Source: Silene latifolia
Taxonomy: Eukaryota > Streptophyta > Magnoliopsida > Caryophyllales > Caryophyllaceae
Reading direction: 5' to 3'
Length of the DNA: 64,000 bases
NCBI RefSeq assembly: GCF_048544455.1
Contig: NC_133536.1
Span: forward strand, 30,320,152-30,384,151
Shown here: positions 23,519 to 36,079 of the stretch, piece after piece
Layout: each line of letters begins with the position of its first letter
How positions within the stretch are numbered: position 1 is the stretch's first letter
Position numbers and translations under genes: made by a program
The notes under the pieces: generated by a model
Databases searched by the model: none
What the model was told of the DNA's origin: nothing
The model's input: the letters and a program-made list of their open reading frames with translations, nothing else

Positions 23519-24689
23519 GAAATGTGGAATATCATCACTATAAGGGAAAAGTGATGTATGTTCAGTTTCCTGTAGAATTTAGCAATTAAATTTAATAAAA
23601 GATAATAATTTAAAACGAAACATTTTATAAAAGACTATTACTTAGTTGTGGAGACGACGTAACATATGGTATATTTAAATCCGGCATGTCTACTGAAAAA
23701 CTGGTAGCGACCGTTTTATGTTTATTGACCTGTATATTAATAGAAAAATTTGTTACATTAACTATGATAATAGTATAGTTATTAACAAACTGTTGGTCAC
23801 CTGTGGAGAATTCATATGTTGTGGTATGTTTAAAACAGGAGTGTCTTCCGAAAGTGTGGTACTTTTTGTAACTTTATTAACCTGTTGGGTCAAACAAATT
23901 TTAAAACACGCCGAATAAGTAATAAATTTTGAAAAAAGCATACCTACCTTAGTTTTTCTTTTTGTTACACTTCGAGACTGGAAATTTCTTCTCGATATAT
24001 TCCCAGTGTGATGGTTGTCTTGATACCGAAGTCTTCTTTGGTCGCCCTCGCGTCTTTTTTTATTTTCGGGTCAATAATATTAATAGGATGCAACAAATTC
24101 TCTAGAAATTCATAAACCTTTCTTATCATTTCAACATCACTATTTTGCACCACGTCCACTAGTTACTCAACTTATTTTGCTCTTGCAAGAGCATATCATT
24201 GTCGTTGTCTTCCGACCTACTCCATCTACGTAGAGTCTTCCAAAATGGGTGAATTGAATCAAGTTCAATATACTCATCTGAACATGTCCGTTTATTTAAA
24301 TAAAAAAAAAGTAGTAACATTACAACAATGAATCATACTAACGAACATAAAAGAACTAAAGAAATAAAAGTACCTGTGTTAAGAAGATACCATTATCACA
24401 TTTGCAAGGAAGACCATGAGTTATTTTAAAAGCACATCCATTACAATTGCCCTTTTGGAATTCTCGATCAATAGTTGTAATTGCATGATGTGTAACGTTG
24501 AGAGACAACCTCCGATACACACTCATTGCACGACTAACATGAAGCTGCTTACACAGGGAGTCCTCTAAATCTTCATCTATTTTTTTTATCCGAAGGGTAA
24601 CTAATTGATGTATCGTTTCAAACACAGTGTCAAAACCACCAACAGATGTTCGTAAAAGTCGTTTAAGTGCTGCATGTGCACTCTCAACC

Positions 24690-24770
24690 CTGTAAAAAAT
24701 ATTATTCATAAAGCAATACTCTTACTTAGGTACAAACTAGAATTTAAATCTTATTTCCTTCTAGTTTTAC
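24690..24770 (-). other. Intron in the MULE transposase gene
   Basis: On the minus strand the exon ends ACCACCAACAG, followed by GTAAAACTAG and 81 bases to TTTTTTACAG. Joining gives the frame TTNR-VESAHAAL, the normal spacing after the transposase core. Confidence 0.75.
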
Positions 24771-26770
24771 CTGTTGGTGGTAATATTTCCAAAGTGTAGG
24801 ATTTTAGTTGTCCAAGCTAATACAAATCGCTTCTTATACTTGTCAAGCCATGTCTCCTTACAATATTTTTCCAAACCGGGAATATAACTGTAAGTTCTGT
24901 ACATTAACTCCTCATTTTCTTTAAACTCCTCTACAGTTGTAGATCTGACCATTTGTGTCCACTTCCCTTTTGAAAAAACTTCACCAACTAAAGCATTACC
25001 GTAGTAGTTTCTCTTAACCCATGCGTCAACATCTTTTTGTATATGGCGTCTACATAATAAAAGACTAGCACTTAAGAAATGTGTTTGAATAGCAGTCATT
25101 AATGTCGTCTCTCTGTCAGTTACAAACACAATTGGCTCATTCGAATCTAACAACTCTGTCAAACATTCGAATGCCCAATCATATGCCGTTTCACGCTCAT
25201 TTTGCAGGAATGAAAAGAAAACAGAAAAATTCTTATGAACCGGTGTCGCTCCAATTACTTCAAAAAAGGCATCGTATATTTATTGGTATTATAGGTACAA
25301 TCAGCAATAAGGACATAGGGATAAGCCTTCAAAAGTTTAAGCGAATCTGGATGAGCAAATGACACATCAGTCAGTTCATGTGTACCTTTTTATGTTACGA
25401 TAGGAATTGTCTGCTTAAAAGCACGATAACCATGCTCATTAGCTAATTTCAGCAATTGTTCTGCTCTTGTACGATATTGTCTCGCCTGCTTTTTCGATAT
25501 AGCACGAACGTTGTAAACTTGCTTAGCATTAACGTTAATACCCTTGGCACCCAAGTCAATAAGTACGTTGGAAACACTAATTTTGCTGGCGGTCATTCTC
25601 ACAATATCCTCCTTGGTTTTTGCATTCAAACCACGTGTTTTTTTAGCAAGATTATGGTTGTGATACCCGTTCAAAACAAGCACTTCCCATATACCGTCCT
25701 TTTGTTTAACACATTTCAAACTAAATGGGAATTGACATTTGATAGTTCCCGTATAAGATTTCCTGGATGGCACAATAGATTTTTTTCGCAAACGAAAGTC
25801 TCCAGAATGGGTACATCTAAGCATTTGCTCCCCGAAACCACGTTTTGGAAAATGCTGCCACACTCGGATATGAATATTATGTAGCAAACCAAGTGATTTT
25901 ATTTCATCTATCATCTGCAGACGACTATCGAAGAATTTAACAGGGATGTTGAATAAATGTCCAGTATCAATCAAATTTTCCGATTCTTTGTCATTATTTG
26001 GAACCTCCTACAAAGTAAAATAAAATAAAACAAGTAAATTAATATAAAATATTTAAAAAAACAATTAATTAAAAACTGAAAAAAAAAATTTAATAAACTC
26101 AATACAACACTTACACAAATAAAAAAATAATACAAAATATAACAAAATTAATTAAAAATTGAAAAAATAAAGGAAAAAAGAAAAAAAAATGATCTGATAT
26201 GCAACGCAGTACACATACCCAACCCGACATACAACCCCCTACCCCGCCGACCACGCGCCGAACATCCCACCGCACCCTCGTACCATCGTCTACCACCCCT
26301 GCACACCCATGTACCTCCATCGACACCCCCTTCCATGAAGCCAAACTCCCAGCGCCGAGCAACAACCTACAGCCACCGCCTCACTCGATGATACGCGGCT
26401 GACACCAGAACTCGATGCAGCGTACTACGATCACCACCCTACTCCTGCTTGACGTCCCTTTCAACAACCAAGCTTAGCCAAAAAACTCTAATTGTTAAAA
26501 ACCCTTTTTTAATTAAAACAACATCAACTAAATCGACTAAAAGACGGCTCTTAATAAAAAAATTCCGATAAAACAACGAACTTACGTTTGATATGTGCGA
26601 ATTACAATCCATTATAGTCGAACGATGAAGAGATTGGTTAGGTTTAGAGAGAGATAGAAGTCATTTTATTTCTTTAAAGGTCTTTTTAATTTTTTTTTTA
26701 CAAAGGGCATTTACGGAAAATTACGGTAAAATGTGTTGGATTAAAGCAAACTAGCGTGCGGGATTTAGCA

Positions 26771-27961
26771 TTTATTTTTTCTGGCCTTCCCAAGAAACAC
26801 TTGCCTTATTTATTGTCATCGCTATCAAACAAAAAAGTATATACTACCAAAATAAAAGTATTTGTTAAAAACTTGTTATTTATTCTTTATTATTTGTTGT
26901 ATCATGAAATATGCAATTTAATTTTCCCCGATTTCCATTTTATGAAGAAATTTTTCCCTAACTAGTTATTATCTCATACAAAAAAGTAAATATTCATCCA
27001 AATTTGAATTAATTTTTAACCGATATATTTTACTAGCGTCACCCGGTGGTACTCAAAGGCAGTACCACCGAGGGCATTCTCGTAAAGCTTGGTCATAACT
27101 TCAACTAATTTTCGATTTTAATAAATAGATTCATAACAAAGGGTATGTAAAAATGGAAGTTTAATTAACTTGCTTTTAAATTGAAATTAGCTAATTAAAC
27201 ACACAAGCCTACATACGATGGCCATAGAGAGCTCATTTCCGGTAAGACATACATTGATGCAGTTACAAGATGAACACTTATGATAATGTAGAGTTAGTGT
27301 TTTATCAAAGATCATCATGAACAAGCGATTAATTACTGTTACCGAAAAAAGAATGACTTCTTTAAAACAAGCATATCCACTTTATACAATAAAACAAGTT
27401 AAAGTTAAATAAATTAATGAGACAAAAAATAGAATGTAGATGGATGACAAACTATTGTCCTATCCACCTATATAGAGTGTATTTGACGCATTTTACACTT
27501 TAAATGAGACACGACCGTTTTAAGGGAGTCCAACTAGTGAGCTTATACTTCTCAACAACAATCTCCCTCACTCGTCCAAATTTCTCTCAAAACGGAAACT
27601 ATTATTATAGCACCACCCGCTACCACCTGGGCATTTTTGTAAAGCTAAGTCATGATTTCAACTTTTCCATTTTAATAAATAGATTGGTAACAAAGGGTAT
27701 GTAAAAATGGAAGTTTATCTTGCTTTTAAATTGAAATTATAAGCTAAAATACACAAGCTTACGATGGCCATGCATAGACAACTCATTTCGGGTAAGACAT
27801 GCATATTATTGATGGCTTGATGCAGTTACAAGATGAACACCTATCTAGTTTGCTAATAAAGTGTCGCATTAAAAACTTATGGGCAATCAATATCTATTAC
27901 TCGTGATAAGAATTGGTATTCAAACTAAACTTAGGGTAAATTAAATAAATGTGATTTTTAC
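26771..27961. other. Pectinesterase intron 2, right part, with an internal duplication and Helitron-like end
   Basis: No coding sequence. Two diverged copies of a block of about 230 bp lie at about 27072-27295 and 27620-27845, sharing phrases such as ACAAAGGGTATGTAAAAATGG and TGATGCAGTTACAAGATGAA. At 27033-27070 the plus strand reads CTAG, a short spacer, then a 10-bp stem CGGTGGTACT / AGTACCACCG. Read on the minus strand this is a Helitron-type 3' end. Confidence 0.55.
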
Positions 27962-28133
27962 CTTAAAAGTTATGTTTTTGGCGACAAAATTGGCAGAGAA
28001 GATTTGGACAGTTCCACTGTTGAACGTCCCTCCGGCGGATTTAGCGGTGTCATTTCAGCTTATCACCGTATTCAGGTAGCCTTCACCTTGGAAAGTTATT
28101 GGTGGCTTTTTTTACGGGATGATGATTTTTTCA
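27962..28133 (-). pseudogene. Pectinesterase pseudogene, exon 2 with two nonsense codons
   Basis: The exon is bounded by acceptor TTTTACAG (28134 side) and donor GTAAAAATC (left side). Its frame reads EKIIIP, stop, KKPPITFQGEGYLNTVIS, stop, NDTAKSAGG..., then VAKNITFK, the standard second exon of plant pectin methylesterases. The stops are TAA at 28112-28114 and TGA at 28055-28057; the latter stands where the family has Trp. Phase matches exon 1 (split codon) and exon 3 (between codons). Two stops in a conserved exon make this a pseudogene. Confidence 0.85.
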
Positions 28134-28219
28134 CTGTAAAAATTAAAATAAAAATCAGTACGTTCACTTAATTAGATACTATGCATTTATTGTAAACAAA
28201 AGAGAGTAATATTACTTAC

Positions 28220-28434
28220 TAGTAAATTCCGGCTGCTATCTGTAAGGTGATTCTTTGTGTGCCGGTAGTTGGTATAGCGTTGATGGCAGACTGTATGGTT
28301 TGAAAATGACACGGCGGTTTTCCTGTGGGTTCAACGCAGAAGTATGATAAATTTATTGTAGGGTTTATAAACGTGGAAATTAAGGTAAGGAAAAGTAAAA
28401 TGTTATAGTGATGCCGAGCTACTAGTTTAGACAC
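28220..28434 (-). pseudogene. Pectinesterase pseudogene, exon 1 (signal peptide and N-terminus)
   Basis: The exon starts MSKLVARHHYNILLFLTLIS, a basic start followed by a hydrophobic segment that looks like a secretion signal. Then come CHFQTIQSAINAIPTTGTQR and LQIAAGIY, the first strand of the pectin methylesterase beta-helix. A donor GTAAGTAAT splits the next codon, and exon 2 completes it. There is no inhibitor-like pro-region, so this belongs to the short class of pectinesterases. The enzyme would act in the cell wall, removing methyl groups from pectin. The exon itself is intact but the gene is not. Confidence 0.82.
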
Positions 28435-28935
28435 GGTGAAGAAGTTTATAAATTCAAACTCGATAACAAGGAATGTGAAAATATGAGATTTATGAGGTTA
28501 ATTATATACTGCTCACTAATATTCCATTTCATTGTCAATTACAGAGTAGTACAACCGTACAAGTTATATCTTCTAGGTTTGTTTGTTCTTTACTTTTTCA
28601 GGGCAACAAATTAGCAACATTATTGAGGAATTGTGTATGCATGCATTGAATTATAAGCATCTACGGAGTACTAGTTAGGGCATGATTATATTAGGGCATG
28701 CCTTCCACTACAACAAACCAAACCATACCATACTCCTATTATTTACACCTTTTCACACTAAATTAATCCTTAAATTATATGATTATTATAATCATACTAT
28801 AAAATTCCATGATTTGACGTCTTTTCATTTGCAACAATTGAATATTTGAACCAATATTACTATTTTGTTCAGGTCACGTATGCATGCATGCATGCAACGT
28901 AGCAACGTAGTTGACTTTTTATCCTTGACAAACAA
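28435..28935. other. 5' flank of the pectinesterase pseudogene, start of an inverted-repeat arm
   Basis: No gene. From about 28745 to 28935 the sequence is the reverse complement of 33287-33445, including GCAACAATTG and a GCATGCATGCATGCATGC microsatellite. No convincing TATA box could be assigned to the pectinesterase start. Confidence 0.55.
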
Positions 28936-29953
28936 TCTATATCTATATCTATATATATTTAAAAAAGAGGCTTTTTTCGAGCGATTCTAAGCTGTCCACA
29001 TCATCAAAATTCAGTTTAGGAAAGTTTCATAAATAATAATTTTTGATGTAAAGAATAAAGTGGAGAATCTTTTAATTATTATAATATAGTATATAGTATA
29101 TAGTATATAGTATATAGTATATAATATATAGTATATAGTATATAGTATATAGTATATATTTCCTAATTTATATTCAAGTCATATTTCTATTTTTTACATG
29201 AAAACTCTTACATTTCATTTGACAAAAAAAATTATTTATAAAATTATGAAAATATTTTCTAAAAAATAATGTGAAGAATATTTTAATTATTATAATATAC
29301 ATTTCCTATATTATATTTAGGTGATGTTTATAGTTTTTATATAAACACTTATACATTTCATTTGACAATAAAGTATCGTACAAAACAAAAATTATGGAAA
29401 TTATATAATTAGATTCGTGGTAAAAAAATGTTACCATTAGAGTATATATTTCTTATTATTTGCACATATTTTAATTATGATAAAAAATAGAAAACAAAAA
29501 CGTACGAACATAGTATAGTACTAAGTACGAAAAAGATGGTATATGTCTTGATATGTTATTTGTCCCACATTCAAAAATAATATGGATATGGTTAATAAAT
29601 AAAGGATAAAGAGCCGAATATGGGTGATCCTATAGGTATGATTATAAATATGAGTCATCTTTGAACTTACGTGTCAACAACCTAAAATCTTTTGAGTCTC
29701 TTAAGTATTATCTTAGAGGTATCTTATTAGAGTTTCTATTATTGTCTCTACAAGAGCGAAATTTATTTATTATTTGTTTTTCTCACATAAATAATAAGTG
29801 ATAGGTGTGTATGTATTTATTTTCCATTTTCATTGAAAGAAATATTGTAATCATATGTAAACAAATAATTATATGTAAAAATTAAGGCCTTATAACATTT
29901 ATTTCATTATAACTAAGTTAGTTACCCGTGCAACGCACGGGCTTTCAACCTAA
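28936..29953 (+). mobile_element. Non-autonomous Helitron 1
   Basis: 1018 bp, starting TCTATATCTATATC after A and ending CTAA before T. A hairpin CCCGTGC-AAC-GCACGGG lies eleven bases before the CTAA end. No coding sequence; a TATAG-type microsatellite sits at about 29085-29160. The inverted copy of this locus at about 33286-33296 lacks the element and reads directly across the A/T insertion point (CCTTGACAAACAA then TAATGGAATAATTAATGG on the reverse strand), which defines both ends exactly. Confidence 0.9.
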
Positions 29954-29982
29954 TAATGTAATAATTAATGGAGTGTACGTAT

Positions 29983-30180
29983 AGTCATAAGAGAAATTCT
30001 TAGGTACACCGGGTGTACCATGTCATCGTACACCCTATCCAATGAGAATAATAGAATTGACTAAATTCTCCATAAATAAAAGAGCATAATCTTACTAAAA
30101 TAAAAACTAAGGCATCTCATTGGCTAGGGTGTACGATATTCTTGTACACCCGGTGGACCTTAGAATTTTTCTAGTCATAA
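29983..30180. mobile_element. hAT-type MITE with 8-bp target duplications
   Basis: The MITE proper is 29991-30172 (182 bp), flanked by AGTCATAA on both sides. Its ends are imperfect inverted repeats: GAGAAATTCTTAGGTACACC on the left and, on the opposite strand of the right end, AGAAAAATTCTAAGGTCCACC followed by GGGTGTAC. The inverted relative of this site near 33256-33262 reads straight through with one target copy and no insert. Eight-base duplication suggests a hAT transposase mobilised it. Confidence 0.9.
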
Positions 30181-30191
30181 AGCTAAGGCTC

Positions 30192-30309
30192 TTGAAATCA
30201 TAGCATATGATTAAAATGTAAATTTAGATAATTTACTACTTATGCTATGCCAATTTTGAAATCATAGCATATGATTAAAATGTAAATTTAGATAATTTAC
30301 TACTTATGT
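30192..30309. repeat. Two-unit tandem duplication, 64-bp period
   Basis: The phrase starting GAAATCATAGCATATGATTA occurs at 30194 and again at 30258, each followed by the same bases through TTTACTACTTATG. The inverted relative near 31964-32001 plus 33227 carries a single unit, so the duplication is local to this copy. Confidence 0.8.
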
Positions 30310-30767
30310 CAAGCCCATTTTGAACATTTGTTCCTTAAAATTAAAGAAAGGTTCATTGGGTACCTAAAAATTTAATTCTTTCTCTACATATATTTGTCTT
30401 TTTTACTACTCCCTACGATCCTGATCAAAAGTACTATTCGCTTTTTGAAGGTTAAAACTTTGAAATTTTTTACCAAGAATATCGCTAAAATTTTGACCAA
30501 GTAAAATAGTGGAGAGTTTGGGAACTAGAATTTTGTTTCAAATGTTCAATTGTTGCAAATGCATAGAAGACGAAACATGGAAATTCATAGTATGATTATA
30601 ATAATAATACTAATACTAATTTAAGGATACGTAAAAGTTTAATTGGCTCATTCTTTTCTGACTAACAAGCCTAAATCGCAACACAAATACTCATATGAGA
30701 CAGTTTGATACAAATTTATCGTAAAATGGAATTTTTTAATAATCACTTTTACCCACATTAATAGAGT
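30310..30767. other. Non-coding mosaic between inverted-repeat fragments
   Basis: About 30310-30430 is the reverse complement of about 31855-31975. About 30535-30635 repeats 33350-33445 in direct orientation. About 30655-30740 repeats 35955-36032 in direct orientation. No gene. Confidence 0.5.
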
Positions 30768-31150
30768 GATATTTGACGAAAGGAAATCTGGGGCCAGCGG
30801 GAGTTGGAGGTGTTTGCGGAGATGAAACAAGTAATTTTATTATTGCTTATTATTTTTCTTGTGGAGTTTGTACATCTATGAAGGCCGAGTTGCTTGCTTT
30901 ACTTGCTGGATTGGAGAGGACTAAATATATTCGAGTGACGAAACTACTTATTAATATGGACAATTCTTCATGTGTTAATCTTATCAACGAAGAACAATTG
31001 GTGAGTAATAAACTGAAGCATATAGTCAAATGGTGCCAAGAGTTAATCAAAGATGGCCAATAATGGACGGTCAAAGACATTTTTGGGGTTGCTATTTCTC
31101 GTGTAATAGCCAATAATTAATTTTCGGAAAAGAAATAGGGCGATATTTGA
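30768..31150 (+). mobile_element. Truncated LINE fragment (RNase H domain) with 9-bp target duplications
   Basis: The insert 30777-31141 is flanked by GATATTTGA at 30768-30776 and 31142-31150. It encodes KGNLGPAGVGGVCGD, CTSMKAELLALLAGLERT and a NMDNSSCVNLI segment, the plant L1-type RNase H domain with Glu and Asp active-site positions, then stops at about 31061 and further on. It lacks the first catalytic Asp because the fragment starts just after it. An inverted relative of the locus at about 35555-35600 has one GATATTTGA-like site and no insert, confirming the ends. It is similar to, but not the same as, the LINE at 36033. Confidence 0.85.
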
Positions 31151-32001
31151 ATCCATTTACAACTATATTATTCTATAAGACCATTACACAAGATTAACTC
31201 AAATCCAATTACTATACCGATTCGATAAAACATGGTGGGGTGACCCAATTAGAGTTAAGTCTCCATTTTTTTAACTAAAATTATCTAAGCAGAATTTTGT
31301 ATTTAATAAATATATTAGTCGACGTTATTAGGACGTAAAAGAGTCTTTTTCCATCTTGTCAAAAAAGAAAAGAAAGATACAAATTGAGTTCTAGATTAAG
31401 GAAATATCACCTCTTCTAATTAGGGGAAAAAACTGAAATTTGGGTTTAATCCCAAGTCTAGGTCGAAAAGTTTGACTAAATCGACCTTGTTCTTTTGCTT
31501 CAAACAGGAGATTCATTTTTTTCCTTATATTAGTAATGTACTCCTAAGTCCTAATATGAAGAAATTGGGGACCGATTATGAAGAAGTTTGCCTTGAAAAT
31601 CTATAGTAATACGAATCAGGAAAGTTTGTATTTGAACACTACGCGTTATCGGGACGGAACTAATCACTAACACTTATATACGCGACTTTTTTTGTAAAAA
31701 AATAAAATTTTATGGAAGACTTAACAAATATATATGTTTTGTCTTTTAAAGTTTCATAATTTTAGAGATATTATTGATTAAAGTTTTCAAAGTTTTAAAA
31801 AAGAAAAAAAAAAGACAAGTTTCATTATTAAATGATTAATGTCACCTTTTTCTGAATTATTGGGAGTAGTAAAAAAGACAACTATGAGTGAAGAAAGAAT
31901 TAAACTTCTACGTATCCAATCAACATTAATTAAATTTTGTGGAACAAATGCTCAAAATGGGAATCGCATAAGTAGTAAATTATCTAAATTTGGATTAATC
32001 A
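31142..32001. repeat. Inverted-repeat segments (31142-31690 with 35080-35570; about 31850-32001 with about 30200-30430)
   Basis: 31142-31690 is the diverged reverse complement of 35080-35570, with matching phrases such as ATCCATTTACAACTATATTA and AACACTACGCGTTATCGG. 31850-32001 is the reverse complement of sequence around 30200-30430. No gene; frames here are chance. Confidence 0.75.
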
Positions 32002-33226
32002 TCTTATCTTTATTAATTCAGAAGACAATACTGAATGCAGGATGCGCCGCGTCATTTGTACAACTTTTTTTTTTTGGAAATTCAAGTTATGGTGGGACCC
32101 GTTGGTGTGCAAAGAAATTAGTTCTTTAAATCGTCCGGCAATACAAATATGCGACAATTTCCGTCTTAGAAAAAATTCTATGAAATAATTTAATACAACT
32201 GGAGTAAATGAAATTAATTGCATATAAGCGGAATGCATTAAAAATCGGAATAAATGTAATTAATTACAAATAATCGGAAAGAATTACATAATTAATAAAA
32301 AATTACATAATAATAAAATTACATAATTATGAGAAGAAATTACATTTAATTACGGGAATGAATTATATATAATGCCAATAAATTACATAACTTGCATAAT
32401 TTTTAAAACTAGATAGTACGATATATTTTTAAAAATAAAATAATCGTGACGGAGTATTTACTTAAAGTAAAAAACTCGGCAACTTTTCTATCAGCCGCGC
32501 ACATCGAAAATTGTAGGTGACAATGATAGGCTACAGAGTAAATTTACACTGCAACAAGCATTTAAAGCTAAATTAAATATTTTATTTCGTTAAAAAAAAA
32601 TTATAAATTTATTGAAATATTTAAATTTACCAATTTTAAAAAATTATAAGATAAATGATTTAAAATTGTTCCAAAAAACATTTTTTTAAAATATAACACG
32701 ATAATGACACAATTGTAAAACGTTAACATATGTTTTTTTTAAATAATCCTTTCAGATCTGTACAGAAAGTCGTTCATCACCGAGGATTTATTTACTTAGA
32801 GCAAAAATTATGGCAACTTTACTATTAATCGCGCACTCGGAACTCGGTAGATGACAATTATAGGCTACAGAGTAATTTCTACTTCGACAAATACGTTTTA
32901 TAGACAACATTAATATCGTCATGTTAAATACACTTGAACCGTCAATTTTCAAATCAGAAACGGCAAGAAATCAGAGAATCAGTTATGCCGACATAATGGC
33001 ATGTGCAGTTAATTAAGTGATGGCAACAGTTACAACAGTTTGCAAGGAGTGGAGTTGTGACTTAATGGCAATAGTGGGTAAGTTAGGGTTACATTGGAGG
33101 TTATATAGATCGCTGATTTAGACCAACTATATAATTACAATAAAATTGCAAATAAAAAAATCATCCAAAAACATTAGTACCAGCCCAAATACATACCCGT
33201 GTAATTTTGCACGGGTATCAAACTAA
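32002..33226 (+). mobile_element. Non-autonomous Helitron 2
   Basis: 1225 bp from TCTTATCTTTATTAATTC to ACTAA, inserted between A and T. A hairpin ACCCGTG-TAATTTTG-CACGGGT lies eight bases before the end. The other member of the inverted pair reads directly across the site (on its reverse strand TTTTAATCA then TATGCTATG near 30204-30216) without the element. No coding content seen; an AT-rich interior with two related GCGCAC-containing stretches near 32490 and 32830. Confidence 0.87.
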
Positions 33227-35028
<1,802 letters not shown>

Positions 35029-36032
35029 GAATTTTTCTTAAAACTCCACAAAAAAAGTGTTAATTTTGGTCTAGATCCGAAGAAGTATTAATTACAAAAT
35101 TGCAATTTCTACACTATCAGTTCTAAAGTAAGGTATATAAGTAATTAGTTCCGATAACGCGTAGTGTTCAAATACAAACTTTTCTGATTCGTATTACATG
35201 TAAATTTGCTAGGCAAACGTCTTCATAAAAAGTCCCCAATATCTTCATGTTACATTACTAAAATAAGGAAAAAAAGAAAAGAATTTCTTGTTTAAAGCAA
35301 AAGAACAAGGTCCATTTAGTCAAATGTTTCGACCTAAACTTAGGAATAAACCCAAATTTCACTTTAAATTCCTAATTAGAATAGGTAATATATTCATTAA
35401 ATACAAAATTCCGCTTAGATAATTTTAGTTAGAAAATATGGAGACTTAACTCTCTAATTGGGTCACCGCACTATGTTTTATCAGATCGGTATAGTATTGA
35501 GATTTGAGTTAATCTTGTATAAGGTGGTCTTATACATTAATATAGTTGTAAATGGATTCAAATATCATCTTATTAATGAGGGTAAAAGTGATTATTAATG
35601 GGTCAAGAAACTCATGTCAAGTTTAAGTTGGGTTGGGATAGTTAGGATTGATCACATTCAGGTTATGTAATTCTAGCGAATTTCAAGGTTTGAGGGTCAG
35701 CCTTGACTCCAAGAGCTCGAGCTCGGACTCAATTTTAACGATATAAGCCGAGTTTGATTATTGGTGAGCTTAAGCATAACTCAACTCAGTTACACGCCCC
35801 TAGTCTTTCTAAAGTGGTTAAGCTGCAAACTTTTGCATATTTCAGGTGTTATCATCTAAAAACAAGAAATTCAACTCGGCCATCAATCCATGACGTGTCC
35901 ATTAATCTATCACCATGCATCAAAACATTGGGCCAAGTTTAGACTTTGAAATATGGCTGATTAGCAAGCCTAAATCCCAACACAAATATTTATATAAGAC
36001 GGTTTTACATACATATATATCGTAAAACGTAA
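35029..36032. other. Non-coding flank, inverted relative of 31142-31690
   Basis: 35080-35570 is the inverted counterpart of 31142-31690, and 35563-35600 that of 30740-30772, showing the site before the LINE fragment. 35620-35940 has no recognisable content. 35955-36032 matches 30655-30740 directly up to the point where the LINE tail begins. Confidence 0.6.
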
Positions 36033-36079
36033 TTTTTTTTGGTACAAATGAGGGCGAAGCCCTGAAAAGAAAGACGCAA

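Larger units (their letters stand above)
23160..26009 (-). pseudogene. MULE/FAR1-type transposase gene, decayed
   Basis: Domains in order on the minus strand: a FAR1-like DNA-binding region (exon starting near 26009 after acceptor TTTGTAG; CQFPFSLKCV and GYHNHNL supply the Cys/His pattern), the MULE DDE core (IADCTYNTNKY near 25300 with the first Asp; FVTDRE near 25120 with the second), a region RVESAHAALKRLL, a SWIM-like finger (HGLPCKCDNG near 24400), then an OTU-like domain. A clear intron lies at 24690-24770 (GTAAAA...TTTACAG). Damage includes an in-frame stop at about 25390, a one-base shift near 25270 in a T-run, and broken frames around 24160. It is therefore non-functional. Proteins of this class move the element and are related to the FHY3/FAR1 transcription factors. 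Confidence 0.8.
21375..26770 (-). mobile_element. Mutator-like element (MULE) with FAR1-type transposase and OTU-like domain, inside the pectinesterase intron
   Basis: A 5.4-kb element. The left end (21381 onward) reads TGCTAAATCCCGCAC, and the right end, on the opposite strand from 26770, also reads TGCTAAATCCCGCAC. Homology continues imperfectly for about 70-80 bp into both ends, including ATCC(C/A)RCACA and a run like CCCTTT. Long degenerate terminal repeats are typical of MULEs. A minus-strand transposase gene in several exons fills the interior. C-rich stretches at about 21560-21720 and 26200-26400 look like GC-rich leader or subterminal segments and are not recognisable genes. Confidence 0.82.

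Noticed and set aside
25456-25884. 142-codon plus-strand frame opposite the MULE gene
   Set aside because: Shadow of the FAR1-type transposase on the other strand, which has recognisable motifs.
26199-26402. Proline- and threonine-rich 67-codon frame in a C-rich block
   Set aside because: Compositional; overlapping frames on the other strand are equally open and no family is recognised.
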